15,208 nucleotides of DNA from Oscillospiraceae bacterium (GCA_019422905.1 JAHZCM010000022.1:7014-22221); one strand, 5' to 3'. Positions 7,651 through 14,547 are shown, counted from the first letter of the stretch. Numbers and translations are program-made. The notes: generated by a model from the sequence alone, not told the origin.

Positions 7651-8061
7651 ATGTCACTTGAGTACAATAAGGAACTGATCCCACGCGCAAAAGAACTGAG
7701 GAAAAATATGACACGGCAGGAAAAGCATCTTTGGTATGATTATCTTTCCGCATACCCGGTTCGGTTCCAGCGTCAGAAGACAATCGGAAGTTTTATTGTG
7801 GACTTTTTTTGCGCAAAGGCAAAGCTTGTGGTTGAGCTGGATGGCGGGCCTCATTATACAAGACAAGGAAAAGCCTATGATTTTGAACGTACGTTGGTTT
7901 TAATGGCAGATGGGATAGAAGTTCTTCGCTTTTTCGACTCTGATGTTGACCGAAATTTTGAAATGGTATGCCGCTCGATTGATTGTGCTGTACAAAGACG
8001 GCTTTTACGCACACTCCCTCAGTCTGCTGCGCAGACAGCTCCCTCAAAGAGAGAGCCTTAA
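7651..8061 (+). CDS. DUF559 domain protein (endonuclease-like fold)
   Basis: This 136-residue protein resembles the DUF559 family, related by fold to the very-short-patch repair endonuclease and PD-(D/E)XK nucleases. Family features: the N-terminal TRQEKHLW (21-28, with E24), the basic RFQRQKTIGSFIVDFFC (38-54, with D51), and LVVELDGGPHY (59-69, with E62, D64 and H68). The spacing of D51, E62 and D64 is compatible with a metal-binding nuclease site, but activity is inferred. ATG 7651 is served by GGAGGG inside the left repeat. The last residues, roughly TLPQSAAQTAPSKREP, are encoded by the right repeat and look like an accidental extension beyond the folded domain. Codon use is more A/T-rich than in neighbouring genes. 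The pyr genes and a phosphatase flank it without functional relation. Confidence 0.85.
   Translation: MSLEYNKELIPRAKELRKNMTRQEKHLWYDYLSAYPVRFQRQKTIGSFIVDFFCAKAKLVVELDGGPHYTRQGKAYDFERTLVLMADGIEVLRFFDSDVDRNFEMVCRSIDCAVQRRLLRTLPQSAAQTAPSKREP
8014..8057 (-). repeat. Right palindromic repeat, inverted relative to the left copy
   Basis: Reading on the + strand: CTCCCTC (8014-8020), a perfect hairpin GTCTGC-TGC-GCAGAC (8022-8036), then GCTCCCTC (8038-8045) pairing with GAGAGAGC (8049-8056) with one mismatch. The order and the GAGGGAG blocks match the left repeat in reverse. The inner stem differs in sequence from the left one but keeps its hairpin form, which suggests that structure is conserved. 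Confidence 0.8.
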
Positions 8062-8078
8062 CGCAGAAAGGTGTCTGT

Positions 8079-8738
8079 ATGAATAATGTAACCCATTTAT
8101 ATCTCGTCCGCCACTGCCAAAGCATGGGCAATCTCCAGAATATTTTTCAGGGGCAGTCGGATGCGGACGTCAGCGAGACGGGCGAAAAGCAGCTCGCGCT
8201 GCTTTCCCTGCGTTTTCGAAATATCCATATTGATGCGATTTATTCCAGCCCGCTGCGCCGCGCACTGAAAACGGCGGAGGCGATCAACACATATCATAAT
8301 CTGCCGATTGTCCGGCTCGACGATCTCAAGGAAATCGACGTCGGCGAGCTGGAGGGAAGAAAGCTGTCCTCCGTCTTTGACGGTTATCCCGAGCTTGCGG
8401 CGGCGTGGAATGAAGCGCCGCAGGACTGCGCGTTTCCGGACGGGGAATCGACTGAGCAGGTGTATATTCGGTCGAAATCCGCGCTGCGCCGCATCCTCGA
8501 AGAAAGTGCGGGTAAAACGGCGGTTGTCACATCGCACGGCTTTCTGCTGCGAAATATGGTCTGTGCGCTTTTGAAGGATGACTTGCAAGAGCTGCCGTCC
8601 ATACGCATCAGCGGCAACACCTCGGTGTCCGAGTTTGAGATTTCGGATGAAGGCGTGCGCGCTGTGCGCATGAACGACCAGAGCCACCTGCCGCCTGAGC
8701 TTCTCGGCGACCCGCACCAGTACGACCTGAAAAAATAA
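8079..8738 (+). CDS. Histidine phosphatase (phosphoglycerate mutase-like) family protein
   Basis: This 219-residue enzyme belongs to branch 1 of the histidine phosphatase superfamily, which forms a phosphohistidine during hydrolysis or transfer of phosphate. Seen in order: LVRHCQSMGN (9-18) with R11 and the catalytic H12, SSPLRRALKTAE (56-67) with R60, LKEIDVGELEG (83-93) with the general acid/base Glu, and TSHGFLLRN (151-159) with H153. The usual RHG is RHC here. It lacks the length and insert of true glycolytic dPGM, so a metabolite phosphatase is more likely; CobC-like and broad-specificity phosphatases share these motifs. The start is ATG 8079, seven bases after AGAAAGG. It lies just right of the DUF559 unit and ends in a strong terminator. 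Confidence 0.9.
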   Translation: MNNVTHLYLVRHCQSMGNLQNIFQGQSDADVSETGEKQLALLSLRFRNIHIDAIYSSPLRRALKTAEAINTYHNLPIVRLDDLKEIDVGELEGRKLSSVFDGYPELAAAWNEAPQDCAFPDGESTEQVYIRSKSALRRILEESAGKTAVVTSHGFLLRNMVCALLKDDLQELPSIRISGNTSVSEFEISDEGVRAVRMNDQSHLPPELLGDPHQYDLKK

Positions 8739-8747
8739 GAGATTACG

Positions 8748-8777
8748 AAAACGGCTGCCCTGCGGCGGCCGTTTTTT
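8748..8777 (+). terminator. Strong rho-independent terminator after the histidine phosphatase
   Basis: AAAACGGCTGCC (8748-8759) pairs with GGCGGCCGTTTT (8764-8775) around a CTGC loop, 12 pairs with one G-T, ending in six consecutive T (8772-8777). It begins ten bases after the stop codon. Confidence 0.92.
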
Positions 8778-8863
8778 CAAAGTGCGGCATGGCTTGCCGG
8801 TATATACTGCGCGTTTGGACTTATCGCAGCGGGGCCTGCACGACTGGAAAGGAGAGACAGAGC

Positions 8864-9286
8864 ATGATTATTCTCGGCATAGATCTCGGCAAAGCGCGTA
8901 CCGGCGTTGCCGTATGCGACAAAGGCGAGCTGCTGGCAAGCCCTGTGGAGGTGATTCACGAGCACAACCGCGAACGGCTTTTGCAGCGCGCGGCGGCGTT
9001 GGCGGCGGAGCGCGGAGCGGAGCAGATTGTAGTCGGCCTGCCGCGGAACATGGACGGCAGCGAAGGGGAGAGCGCGCAGAACGCCCGCGCCTTCGGCGCC
9101 GAGCTGCATGCGCTTTGCGGCTTACCCGTCGATTTCTGCGATGAGCGCGGGACGACAGTGACGGCGCACAATTTTCTCAATGAGACGAACACACGGGGAA
9201 AGAAGCGCAAGGCGGCGGTAGACGCTGTGGCGGCGACGATTATCCTGCAAGATTATCTCGACCTGCGCCGAAATACAAAGGGTTAA
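8864..9286 (+). CDS. ruvX: Putative pre-16S rRNA nuclease / Holliday junction resolvase-like protein RuvX (YqgF)
   Basis: YqgF proteins have an RNase H-like fold; the E. coli member is implicated in 16S rRNA 5'-end maturation, and others have been proposed to cut Holliday junctions. The 140-residue protein is full length for the family. Motifs: LGIDLGKARTGVAV (4-17, with D7), VVGLPRNMDGSEG (56-68), DERGTTVTA (93-101, with E94) and the C-terminal DAVAATIILQDYL (120-132, with D120). D7, E94 and D120 would form the acidic active site. ATG 8864 follows AAAGGAGAG with eight bases between; the frame is open further upstream but has no better start. A TATACT at 8803-8808 could be a -10 box but lacks a clear -35. 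A DegV gene follows under its own promoter. Confidence 0.95.
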   Translation: MIILGIDLGKARTGVAVCDKGELLASPVEVIHEHNRERLLQRAAALAAERGAEQIVVGLPRNMDGSEGESAQNARAFGAELHALCGLPVDFCDERGTTVTAHNFLNETNTRGKKRKAAVDAVAATIILQDYLDLRRNTKG

Positions 9287-9302
9287 TCTGCACGAAATTG
9301 TG

Positions 9303-9331
9303 TGGACAAAACCGGCCGTATGCGGTATACT
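9303..9331 (+). promoter_or_regulatory. Sigma-A promoter upstream of the DegV gene
   Basis: TGGACA (9303-9308) and TATACT (9326-9331) are separated by exactly 17 bases; each differs from consensus at one position. The predicted leader of about 55 bases contains a small GGCTT/AAGCC inverted repeat before the AAAGGATG ribosome binding site. Confidence 0.75.
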
Positions 9332-9391
9332 GTATGAAAACAGGCTTTCTTCCTTTAGAAGCCGGAGAAAGTGTTGAAAGGATGAGACCGG

Positions 9392-10261
9392 ATGGGATAT
9401 AAAATTATCACGGATTCCACGACAGATCTGACCCAGAAGATGATCGACGAGCTGGAGCTGGAGGTGGTTTCGCTCCGCTTCACGATTGACGGAAAGACTT
9501 ACAGGGACAAGGCGGATCAATCGGAGTTGCCGACCAAGACCTTTTACGCGAAGCTGCGGGAAGGCGGCAGCTCGACGACCTCGCAGATCAACGCCGATGA
9601 ATTCACATCGGTTTTCGAGCCGGTTCTGGAGAGCGGCGAGGACGTGCTGTACATCGCGTTTTCCAGCGGCCTTTCGGGCACCTATCAGAGCGCCTGCATC
9701 GCGCGGGATGATCTGCGGGAAAAATACCCGGAGCGCAAAATCTACGTGTTCGATTCGCTTTGCGCATCTATGGGCGAGGGTCTTCTGGTCTACCATGCGG
9801 CGCTTATGAAGCGCGCCGGCACGGATATCGACAGCCTTTATAAGTGGCTTGGCGAGAATGCGCCGAAGCTCTGCCATTGGTTTACGGTGGGCGACCTGAA
9901 CCATCTGAAGCGCGGCGGGCGCATTTCCACCACGGCGGCGCTGGTCGGCACGATGCTGGGCATCAAGCCGGTGCTGCACGTGGACGACGAGGGCCACCTG
10001 ATTCCGGTCAGCAAGGTGCGCGGGCGGCGGCAGTCTCTCGACGCACTCGTGCAGAAGATGGAGGAGACGGCGATTCATCCGGGCGAGCAGACCGTTTTTA
10101 TCAGCCATGGAGACTGCCTGGAGGACGCCGAATACGTGGCCGAGCAGGTGCGGGCAAAATTCGGCGTGAAAAACGTGCAGATCAACTTTGTCGGCCCGGT
10201 TATCGGCGCGCATTCCGGCCCCGGCACGGTGGCGCTGTTCTTCTTCGGCACACACCGGTAA
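9392..10261 (+). CDS. DegV family protein (fatty acid-binding, FakB-like)
   Basis: DegV proteins bind a fatty acid in a two-domain pocket; FakB members present it to the kinase FakA for incorporation into phospholipid. The 289-residue protein has the family's landmarks: TDSTTDL (7-13), STTSQ (61-65), SSGLSGTYQSA (91-101), DSLCASMGEG (121-130), the KRGGRISTTAALVG segment (173-186), IKPVL (191-195), and the C-terminal GPVIGAHSGPG (268-278), with the glycine/serine loops that contact the carboxylate. ATG 9392 follows GAAAGGATGAG. It has its own promoter and stops only 18 bases before the GH42 gene, so read-through transcription into the sugar block is likely. There is no FakA in the window, so a FakB role remains an inference. 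Confidence 0.94.
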   Translation: MGYKIITDSTTDLTQKMIDELELEVVSLRFTIDGKTYRDKADQSELPTKTFYAKLREGGSSTTSQINADEFTSVFEPVLESGEDVLYIAFSSGLSGTYQSACIARDDLREKYPERKIYVFDSLCASMGEGLLVYHAALMKRAGTDIDSLYKWLGENAPKLCHWFTVGDLNHLKRGGRISTTAALVGTMLGIKPVLHVDDEGHLIPVSKVRGRRQSLDALVQKMEETAIHPGEQTVFISHGDCLEDAEYVAEQVRAKFGVKNVQINFVGPVIGAHSGPGTVALFFFGTHR

Positions 10262-10279
10262 AAATAAGGAGCGTTTTAT

Positions 10280-12367
10280 ATGCTGTTGGACGGCACGAAA
10301 ATAGAGCTTGGCGTATGCTATTACCCCGAGCATTGGGACAAAAGCCTCTGGCGCGAAGATCTCCGGCGCATGCAGGAGCACGGCATCCATGTGATCCGCG
10401 TGGCGGAATTCGCGTGGAACCTGTTTGAGCCGGAGGAGGGGCGCTTCGACGACAGCTTCTGGGATGAATTTCTGGATCTCGCGGCGGAATGCGGGATGCA
10501 GGTGATTTTCTGTACGCCAACGGCGACGCCGCCCGCGTGGCTGACGGAAAAGTATCCGGAGGTGTTAAATTGTGACATTGACGGCCACCCGGTCTATCAC
10601 GGCATGCGCAAGCACCACAATATGACTTCGCCCGTGTATCTTTCGTTTGTGCGCCGCATCGTGGAGCACATCGGGGCGCATTATGCCGCGCATCCGGCGA
10701 TCGTCGGATGGCAGATCGACAATGAAGTGAACTGCGAGACGGCGAGCTACCATGCGCCGAGCGACCACGAATCGTTCCGCGCGTATCTCAGGGAGAAATA
10801 CGGCACGCTGGAAAATCTGAACCGCGCAATGGGCACGGCGTTCTGGAACCAGACGTATACGAGCTGGGAGGAGATCCACCTTTCGCGCCGCACGCTGGGG
10901 AATTCCTCAAATCCGCATCTGATGCTGGAGGAACGCCGGTTTACCTCCGAAACGGCAATCCGCTATATCGGCATGCAGGCGGATATCCTGAAAAAACACA
11001 GGCGGCCGGAGCAGTTCATCACGACGAACGGCATTTTCGGCGTGCTTGACAACCACCGGTTGACCCGCGAACACCTCGATTTCATGACATATGACAGCTA
11101 TCCGAATTTTGCGTTCGGTCTCGATACGGGCAAGCTCGCGCCGCGCTCCCTCAGGGACAGGGAGACGGCCTTCAATCTGATTAAAACGCGGAGCATTTCT
11201 CCGCGCTTTGGCATCATGGAGCAGCAGTCCGGCCCTGGCGGCTGGAATACCCGTATGATTCAGCCTGCGCCGAAGCCCGGCCAACTGCGGCTGTGGACGT
11301 TCCAGTCCATCGCGCACGGCGCGGACTTTGTCAGCTATTTCCGGTGGCGCACCTGTGCGTTCGGCACCGAAATGTATTGGCACGGCCTTTTGAATTATGA
11401 CAACCGCGATAACCGCCGCTTGGCGGAGCTGGAGCGTACACATGCGGACATCGAAAAGCTCCAAGGGGTTGCCGGCTCGGAATACCGCGCAAAGGTCGCC
11501 GTACTCTGCGATTACGACAACGAGTGGGACGGCATGGAGGATAAATGGCACGGCCCGCTGCGGAATCAGAGCATGGACGGCTGGTTTAAGGCGTTACAGC
11601 GCGCGCACATTCCGTTCGATTTTGTTTACATTGAGGATAGCGGAACCTCCGCACCGCTCGGCCGTTACGATACGGTCGTTTATCCGCATCCGACGATCAT
11701 CACCGAGGCGCGCGCGGTACAGCTCGCTGCGTTCGCGGAGGCGGGCGGCACGTTGATTTTCGGCTGCCGCGCGGGGTATAAGGACATAGACGGGCATTGC
11801 CCGATGCAGCCGATGCCGGGGCCGCTTGCGGCGCTTACCGGCTGCACGGTGGAGGATTTCACCTTTATCGGCCCGGCGGACGAGCCGGAATATATGGTGT
11901 GGAAGGATGAACGGGTTCCCGCGCCGTCCTTCAATGATGTGCTTTACCCGGAAAAACCGGACTGCGAGGTGCTGGCCTCCTATCAGGGAAATTATTATGA
12001 CGGCAGACCCGCGCTGACGCGGCGCCGTGTCGGAAGCGGCTGTGTCTACACATACGGCGCGGTTTTCGCGGAGGAAACCGCCGGCGCGTTCATCCGGAAT
12101 ATTCTGGACGGCGAAGCGGGATGCCCGGTGTGGGGCAGCCTGCGGCTGCCGGAGGCGGTGGAGCTTGCGGTTCGCGAGCAGGAGGACGGTACGCGGTATA
12201 TCTTCCTGCTGAATTATACGGACCGGCCGCAGAAAATCCGCGTGCTGCACGGCCTGCGGGATCTCCTGACAGCGGATACGCTCGAGGGAGAGTGCACCAT
12301 GGAGCCGTACGGCGTTCTGGTGTTTGAAAGCAAAAGCGAAGGGGAGCCTTGCGGATCGAAAAACTGA
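10280..12367 (+). CDS. Beta-galactosidase, glycoside hydrolase family 42
   Basis: GH42 enzymes remove terminal beta-galactosyl residues (sometimes alpha-L-arabinosyl) from oligosaccharides and plant-derived glycans. The protein is 695 residues, normal for the family, with an N-terminal TIM barrel from GVCYYPEHW (11-19) and RVAEFAWNLFEPEEG (40-54). The acid/base is E149 in GWQIDNEV and the nucleophile is E314 in IMEQQSGPGGW. A trimerisation-type domain follows, about 400-610, then a short beta domain near the C-terminus. There is no signal peptide, so it acts in the cytoplasm on imported sugar. The cysteine cluster that holds structural zinc in some relatives is not visible. AAGGAG lies nine bases before ATG 10280. 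An O-acetyltransferase follows 63 bases downstream. The exact linkage preference cannot be read from sequence. Confidence 0.95.
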   Translation: MLLDGTKIELGVCYYPEHWDKSLWREDLRRMQEHGIHVIRVAEFAWNLFEPEEGRFDDSFWDEFLDLAAECGMQVIFCTPTATPPAWLTEKYPEVLNCDIDGHPVYHGMRKHHNMTSPVYLSFVRRIVEHIGAHYAAHPAIVGWQIDNEVNCETASYHAPSDHESFRAYLREKYGTLENLNRAMGTAFWNQTYTSWEEIHLSRRTLGNSSNPHLMLEERRFTSETAIRYIGMQADILKKHRRPEQFITTNGIFGVLDNHRLTREHLDFMTYDSYPNFAFGLDTGKLAPRSLRDRETAFNLIKTRSISPRFGIMEQQSGPGGWNTRMIQPAPKPGQLRLWTFQSIAHGADFVSYFRWRTCAFGTEMYWHGLLNYDNRDNRRLAELERTHADIEKLQGVAGSEYRAKVAVLCDYDNEWDGMEDKWHGPLRNQSMDGWFKALQRAHIPFDFVYIEDSGTSAPLGRYDTVVYPHPTIITEARAVQLAAFAEAGGTLIFGCRAGYKDIDGHCPMQPMPGPLAALTGCTVEDFTFIGPADEPEYMVWKDERVPAPSFNDVLYPEKPDCEVLASYQGNYYDGRPALTRRRVGSGCVYTYGAVFAEETAGAFIRNILDGEAGCPVWGSLRLPEAVELAVREQEDGTRYIFLLNYTDRPQKIRVLHGLRDLLTADTLEGECTMEPYGVLVFESKSEGEPCGSKN

Positions 12368-12430
12368 ACGGCCTGCGCCGCTTTCCGCGCCCCTGTCGCC
12401 CCATTATGAACAGCAAAGAAGGTTTTTTTC

Positions 12431-13072
12431 ATGACAGAAGAAGAGAGAATTTTTGCCGGGCAGGTTTATCGGCCCGGACATCCGGATCTCGTTGCGATCA
12501 AGCTGCGCTCGCACAATTTGTGCTCGGAATATAACCGTACCTTTGAGGATGAAAAGGAAAAACGCGCGCAGATCGTGAAGCAGCTCTTCGCCGATTTCGG
12601 CGAGGGTTCCTTTGTGCAGGGGCCGATCCAGATCCACTATGGCACACACACGCATATCGGAAAGACTTTCTTCGGCAATTTCAACCTGACGATTCAGGAC
12701 GACGCGCCGGTGACGATCGGCGACCGCTGCAACTTCGGGCCGAATGTGACGATTGTGACGCCGCAGCATCCGCTCCTGCCGGACGAACGCCGCGCGCTCA
12801 AGACGAAGGACGGCGGGGAAATGCGCGTCTGTTATGCGGAGCCGGTTAAAATCGGCGACGACTGCTGGTTCGGCGCGAATGTGGTCGTTTGCCCCGGCGT
12901 GACAATCGGCGACAATTGCGTGATCGGCGCGGGCAGCGTCGTGACGAAGGATATCCCGGCGAACAGCATCGCGGTCGGCAATCCGTGCCGTGTGCTGCGT
13001 ACACTCAGCGAGGCGGACAGCATGAAGCACAGGCCGGAACGCTTTGGCGACGAGGAATTTGTGTTTGAATGA
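12431..13072 (+). CDS. Maltose/galactoside O-acetyltransferase (LacA/Maa/NodL type)
   Basis: This acetyl-CoA-dependent enzyme acetylates a hydroxyl of a sugar. It is a left-handed beta-helix protein of 213 residues. After the N-terminal Mac domain (1-60, RIFAGQVYRPGHPDL and the LRSHNLCSEYN segment), hexapeptide repeats run from about 65 to 185, including VTIGDRCNFGPNV (94-106), VKIGDDCWFGANVVVCPGV (139-157) and VTIGDNCVIGAGSVVTKDI (157-175). H113 in TPQHPLL matches the catalytic His of LacA. The start follows AAAGAAGG and a run of seven T. It sits after the beta-galactosidase, as lacA follows lacZ in E. coli, and a strong terminator ends the unit. Serine acetyltransferase is unlikely given the Mac domain. 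Confidence 0.93.
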   Translation: MTEEERIFAGQVYRPGHPDLVAIKLRSHNLCSEYNRTFEDEKEKRAQIVKQLFADFGEGSFVQGPIQIHYGTHTHIGKTFFGNFNLTIQDDAPVTIGDRCNFGPNVTIVTPQHPLLPDERRALKTKDGGEMRVCYAEPVKIGDDCWFGANVVVCPGVTIGDNCVIGAGSVVTKDIPANSIAVGNPCRVLRTLSEADSMKHRPERFGDEEFVFE

Positions 13073-13119
13073 GCGCTGCGTATCACTGCATATAAATGTA
13101 GAACGAAGCATAAAACGAA

Positions 13120-13157
13120 GCGGCGGACGTATAAATACGTCCGCCGCCGGTGTTTTT
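13120..13157 (+). terminator. Terminator after the acetyltransferase
   Basis: GCGGCGGACGTA (13120-13131) and TACGTCCGCCGC (13136-13147) form a perfect 12-bp stem with a TAAA loop. A T-rich tail begins about three bases later (TGTTTTT, 13151-13157). The stem is symmetrical, so it might also act on transcripts from the - strand, though no T-run is present on that side. Confidence 0.85.
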
Positions 13158-13159
13158 GT

Positions 13160-13376
13160 TCAGTTGTGAGCCATACCGCGGTTGTACGCGGCATGGGCTT
13201 CCAAGCGTTCTTTCCTGCCGTCGATGTAAGGGCGATCAGGTACTTCCGTGTGCTTGCCGCCGAATGTTGCTGCGTCGGCCGCAAGGGTCACACGAGCTGC
13301 GGCGGGCGGAAGGTGCGTGCCGCACGACTTCTTCCCGCTCCGTCTCGGTGGTATCCCAAACCGGAAGGAATTTCAA
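13160..13376 (-). pseudogene. Possible frameshifted gene remnant
   Basis: The 335-base gap between the acetyltransferase and the oxidoreductase has no intact gene. On the - strand, however, two consecutive open stretches in different frames read like protein. The first starts near 13376 and contains LKFLPVWDTTETEREEVVRH. The second ends in TGA at 13160-13162 and contains DAATFGGKHTEVPDRPYIDG followed by RKERLEAHAAYNRGMAHN. Joining them needs one frameshift near 13315. An intact small ORF from GTG 13291 would encode 43 residues but has no binding site. I do not recognise the family. It could be chance coding in GC-rich DNA. Confidence 0.3.
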
Positions 13377-13398
13377 AATCGCCGCCTATAGGCGGACG
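13374..13398 (-). terminator. Weak terminator after the oxidoreductase
   Basis: On the - strand CCGCC-TATA-GGCGG forms a short perfect stem, extended by CG pairs across a one-base bulge, followed by ATTTTG. It starts about ten bases past the oxidoreductase stop codon. The T-run is short. Confidence 0.45.
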
Positions 13399-13407
13399 GA
13401 AAACGGT

Positions 13408-14457
13408 TTAGAAGTAAACGACCTGGTTCTTTTCCGCGCTCTCGAAGATCGCCTCCATCAGGCGCATCAGCTCGCGCTGCTGGTCGTGGGTGACGATTGC
13501 TTCCGCTTCGCCGTTGACAACGGCCGCGATGTTGCGGTAATAGTCGTGAATGTCGGAATCGATGCGCTCCAGCGGATACTCCTTGATCGTTTCCGGGGTG
13601 CGGGGCGCCATGGTCTTGGTCAGGCCGGCCGCGGTGACGCTCGGCACTGCGTCATGCTTTTCGTCGCTTGTTGCGACGACGATCTTGCCGTTGATATCCC
13701 AGTCCTCAATGACGGCGGAGCCGTTCAGACCGAGAATATACCAGCGCGGCAGGTTGATGAAGTTGCTGGTGCCGACCTCGACGGTGAATTTTACGCCGTT
13801 GTCATAGGTGAAAATCGCGGTAAAGCCGTCGTCCACCTCTTCGTTTGTGACGTTCGAAAGTGTCGCGTAGACAGAAACAGGCATTTTGCCCATCATCATA
13901 TTCATCTGGTCGAGCAGATGAACGCCCCAGTCGAGCACCATGCCGCCGCCCTGCGCCTTCGTGTTGCGCCAGTCGCCCGGGATGCCGCGCGAACCGTGCA
14001 CGCGGGACTCAATGCTGAAAATGCGGCCCATCCTGTCGGACTCGTAGATGGCCTTTGCAATGCGGAAATCCTCGTCCCAGCGGCGGTTCTGATGTACCGT
14101 GAAGCAGACGCCGCAGCGGTTTGCAGCCGCGATCATTTCCTCAAGATCGGCGGTGCAGAGCGTGACGGGCTTCTCGCTGATGACGAGCTTTCCGGCCTCC
14201 ATGGCCTGAATGCAGACGGGCTTGTGCTGATCGTTCGGAATGGCGACAGTGACGGCGTCGATGGTTTCGTCGGCCAGAAGCTCCTCAAGGGAGGCATAGG
14301 CCTTGATGCCGTTCTCCTCTGCCGCGGCATTGCGCTCGGGCAGGATGTCATACACACCGGCGAGCTCCACAACGCCCGGAATCTCCCGGAGACGCTTTGT
14401 GTGCCAGCCACCCATACCGCCGTAACCGATGACGGCGACTCTTACAACTTTGGACAT
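13408..14457 (-). CDS. Gfo/Idh/MocA family oxidoreductase
   Basis: This family oxidises or reduces sugars, inositols and related compounds with NAD(P). The 349-residue protein begins with a Rossmann fold: VAVIGYGGMGGWH (7-19) is the dinucleotide-binding glycine motif. VISEKPVTL (92-100) holds the conserved Glu-Lys-Pro with the catalytic Lys, and GGGMVLDWGVHLLDQ (170-184) contains the DxGxH motif with D176 and H180. The start is ATG 14457, with GAGAGGAG nine bases upstream; an in-frame codon farther upstream lies right at the predicted transcription start and is unlikely. It is transcribed away from uxuA, so a role in sugar or sugar-acid metabolism is plausible, but the substrate cannot be read from sequence. 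Myo-inositol dehydrogenases and glucose-fructose oxidoreductases share all these motifs. Confidence 0.93.
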   Translation of the reverse strand: MSKVVRVAVIGYGGMGGWHTKRLREIPGVVELAGVYDILPERNAAAEENGIKAYASLEELLADETIDAVTVAIPNDQHKPVCIQAMEAGKLVISEKPVTLCTADLEEMIAAANRCGVCFTVHQNRRWDEDFRIAKAIYESDRMGRIFSIESRVHGSRGIPGDWRNTKAQGGGMVLDWGVHLLDQMNMMMGKMPVSVYATLSNVTNEEVDDGFTAIFTYDNGVKFTVEVGTSNFINLPRWYILGLNGSAVIEDWDINGKIVVATSDEKHDAVPSVTAAGLTKTMAPRTPETIKEYPLERIDSDIHDYYRNIAAVVNGEAEAIVTHDQQRELMRLMEAIFESAEKNQVVYF

Positions 14458-14518
14458 AATGATGTACTCCTCTCTGAAATAAACACACGCGGCACAATTG
14501 CCGACGGAATCTGAGTCC

Positions 14519-14546
14519 ATTATAACGAATCGGCACCAAAATGCAA
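14519..14546 (-). promoter_or_regulatory. Sigma-A promoter of the oxidoreductase gene
   Basis: On the - strand TTGCAT (14546-14541) and a perfect TATAAT (14524-14519) are 16 bases apart. Transcription should begin near 14512. Just downstream lies CGGCA-CAAT-TGCCG (14490-14503), an inverted repeat in a position where a repressor could act. Confidence 0.8.
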
Positions 14547-14547
14547 G

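Larger units (their letters stand above)
7601..8057 (+). mobile_element. Candidate non-autonomous element: DUF559 gene between inverted palindromic repeats
   Basis: A single gene is enclosed by two divergent copies of one repeat family, placed so that both outer ends are a GCCTCCCTC/GAGGGAGGC-type hairpin and both inner ends read GAGGGAG away from the outer hairpin. The enclosed DNA is visibly more A/T-rich than the pyr genes on the left and the following genes on the right. A TA dinucleotide lies next to both outer edges (7599-7600 and 8059-8060), which could be a target duplication or chance. No transposase is present. I infer mobility from the architecture; the boundaries are those of the repeats. 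Confidence 0.5.

Noticed and set aside
9122..10390. Long - strand open frame opposite ruvX and degV
   Set aside because: It is the shadow of two conserved + strand genes, and its translation shows no known motif.
11143..11165. GCTCCCTCAGGGACAGGGAG inside the GH42 gene as a third repeat copy
   Set aside because: Only a short part matches, the hairpin order is missing, and it lies in a conserved coding region in frame.
13150..14514. Long + strand open frame (454 codons) opposite the oxidoreductase
   Set aside because: The opposite strand encodes a clear Gfo/Idh/MocA protein with all motifs, and the + strand reading has low complexity and no ribosome binding site.
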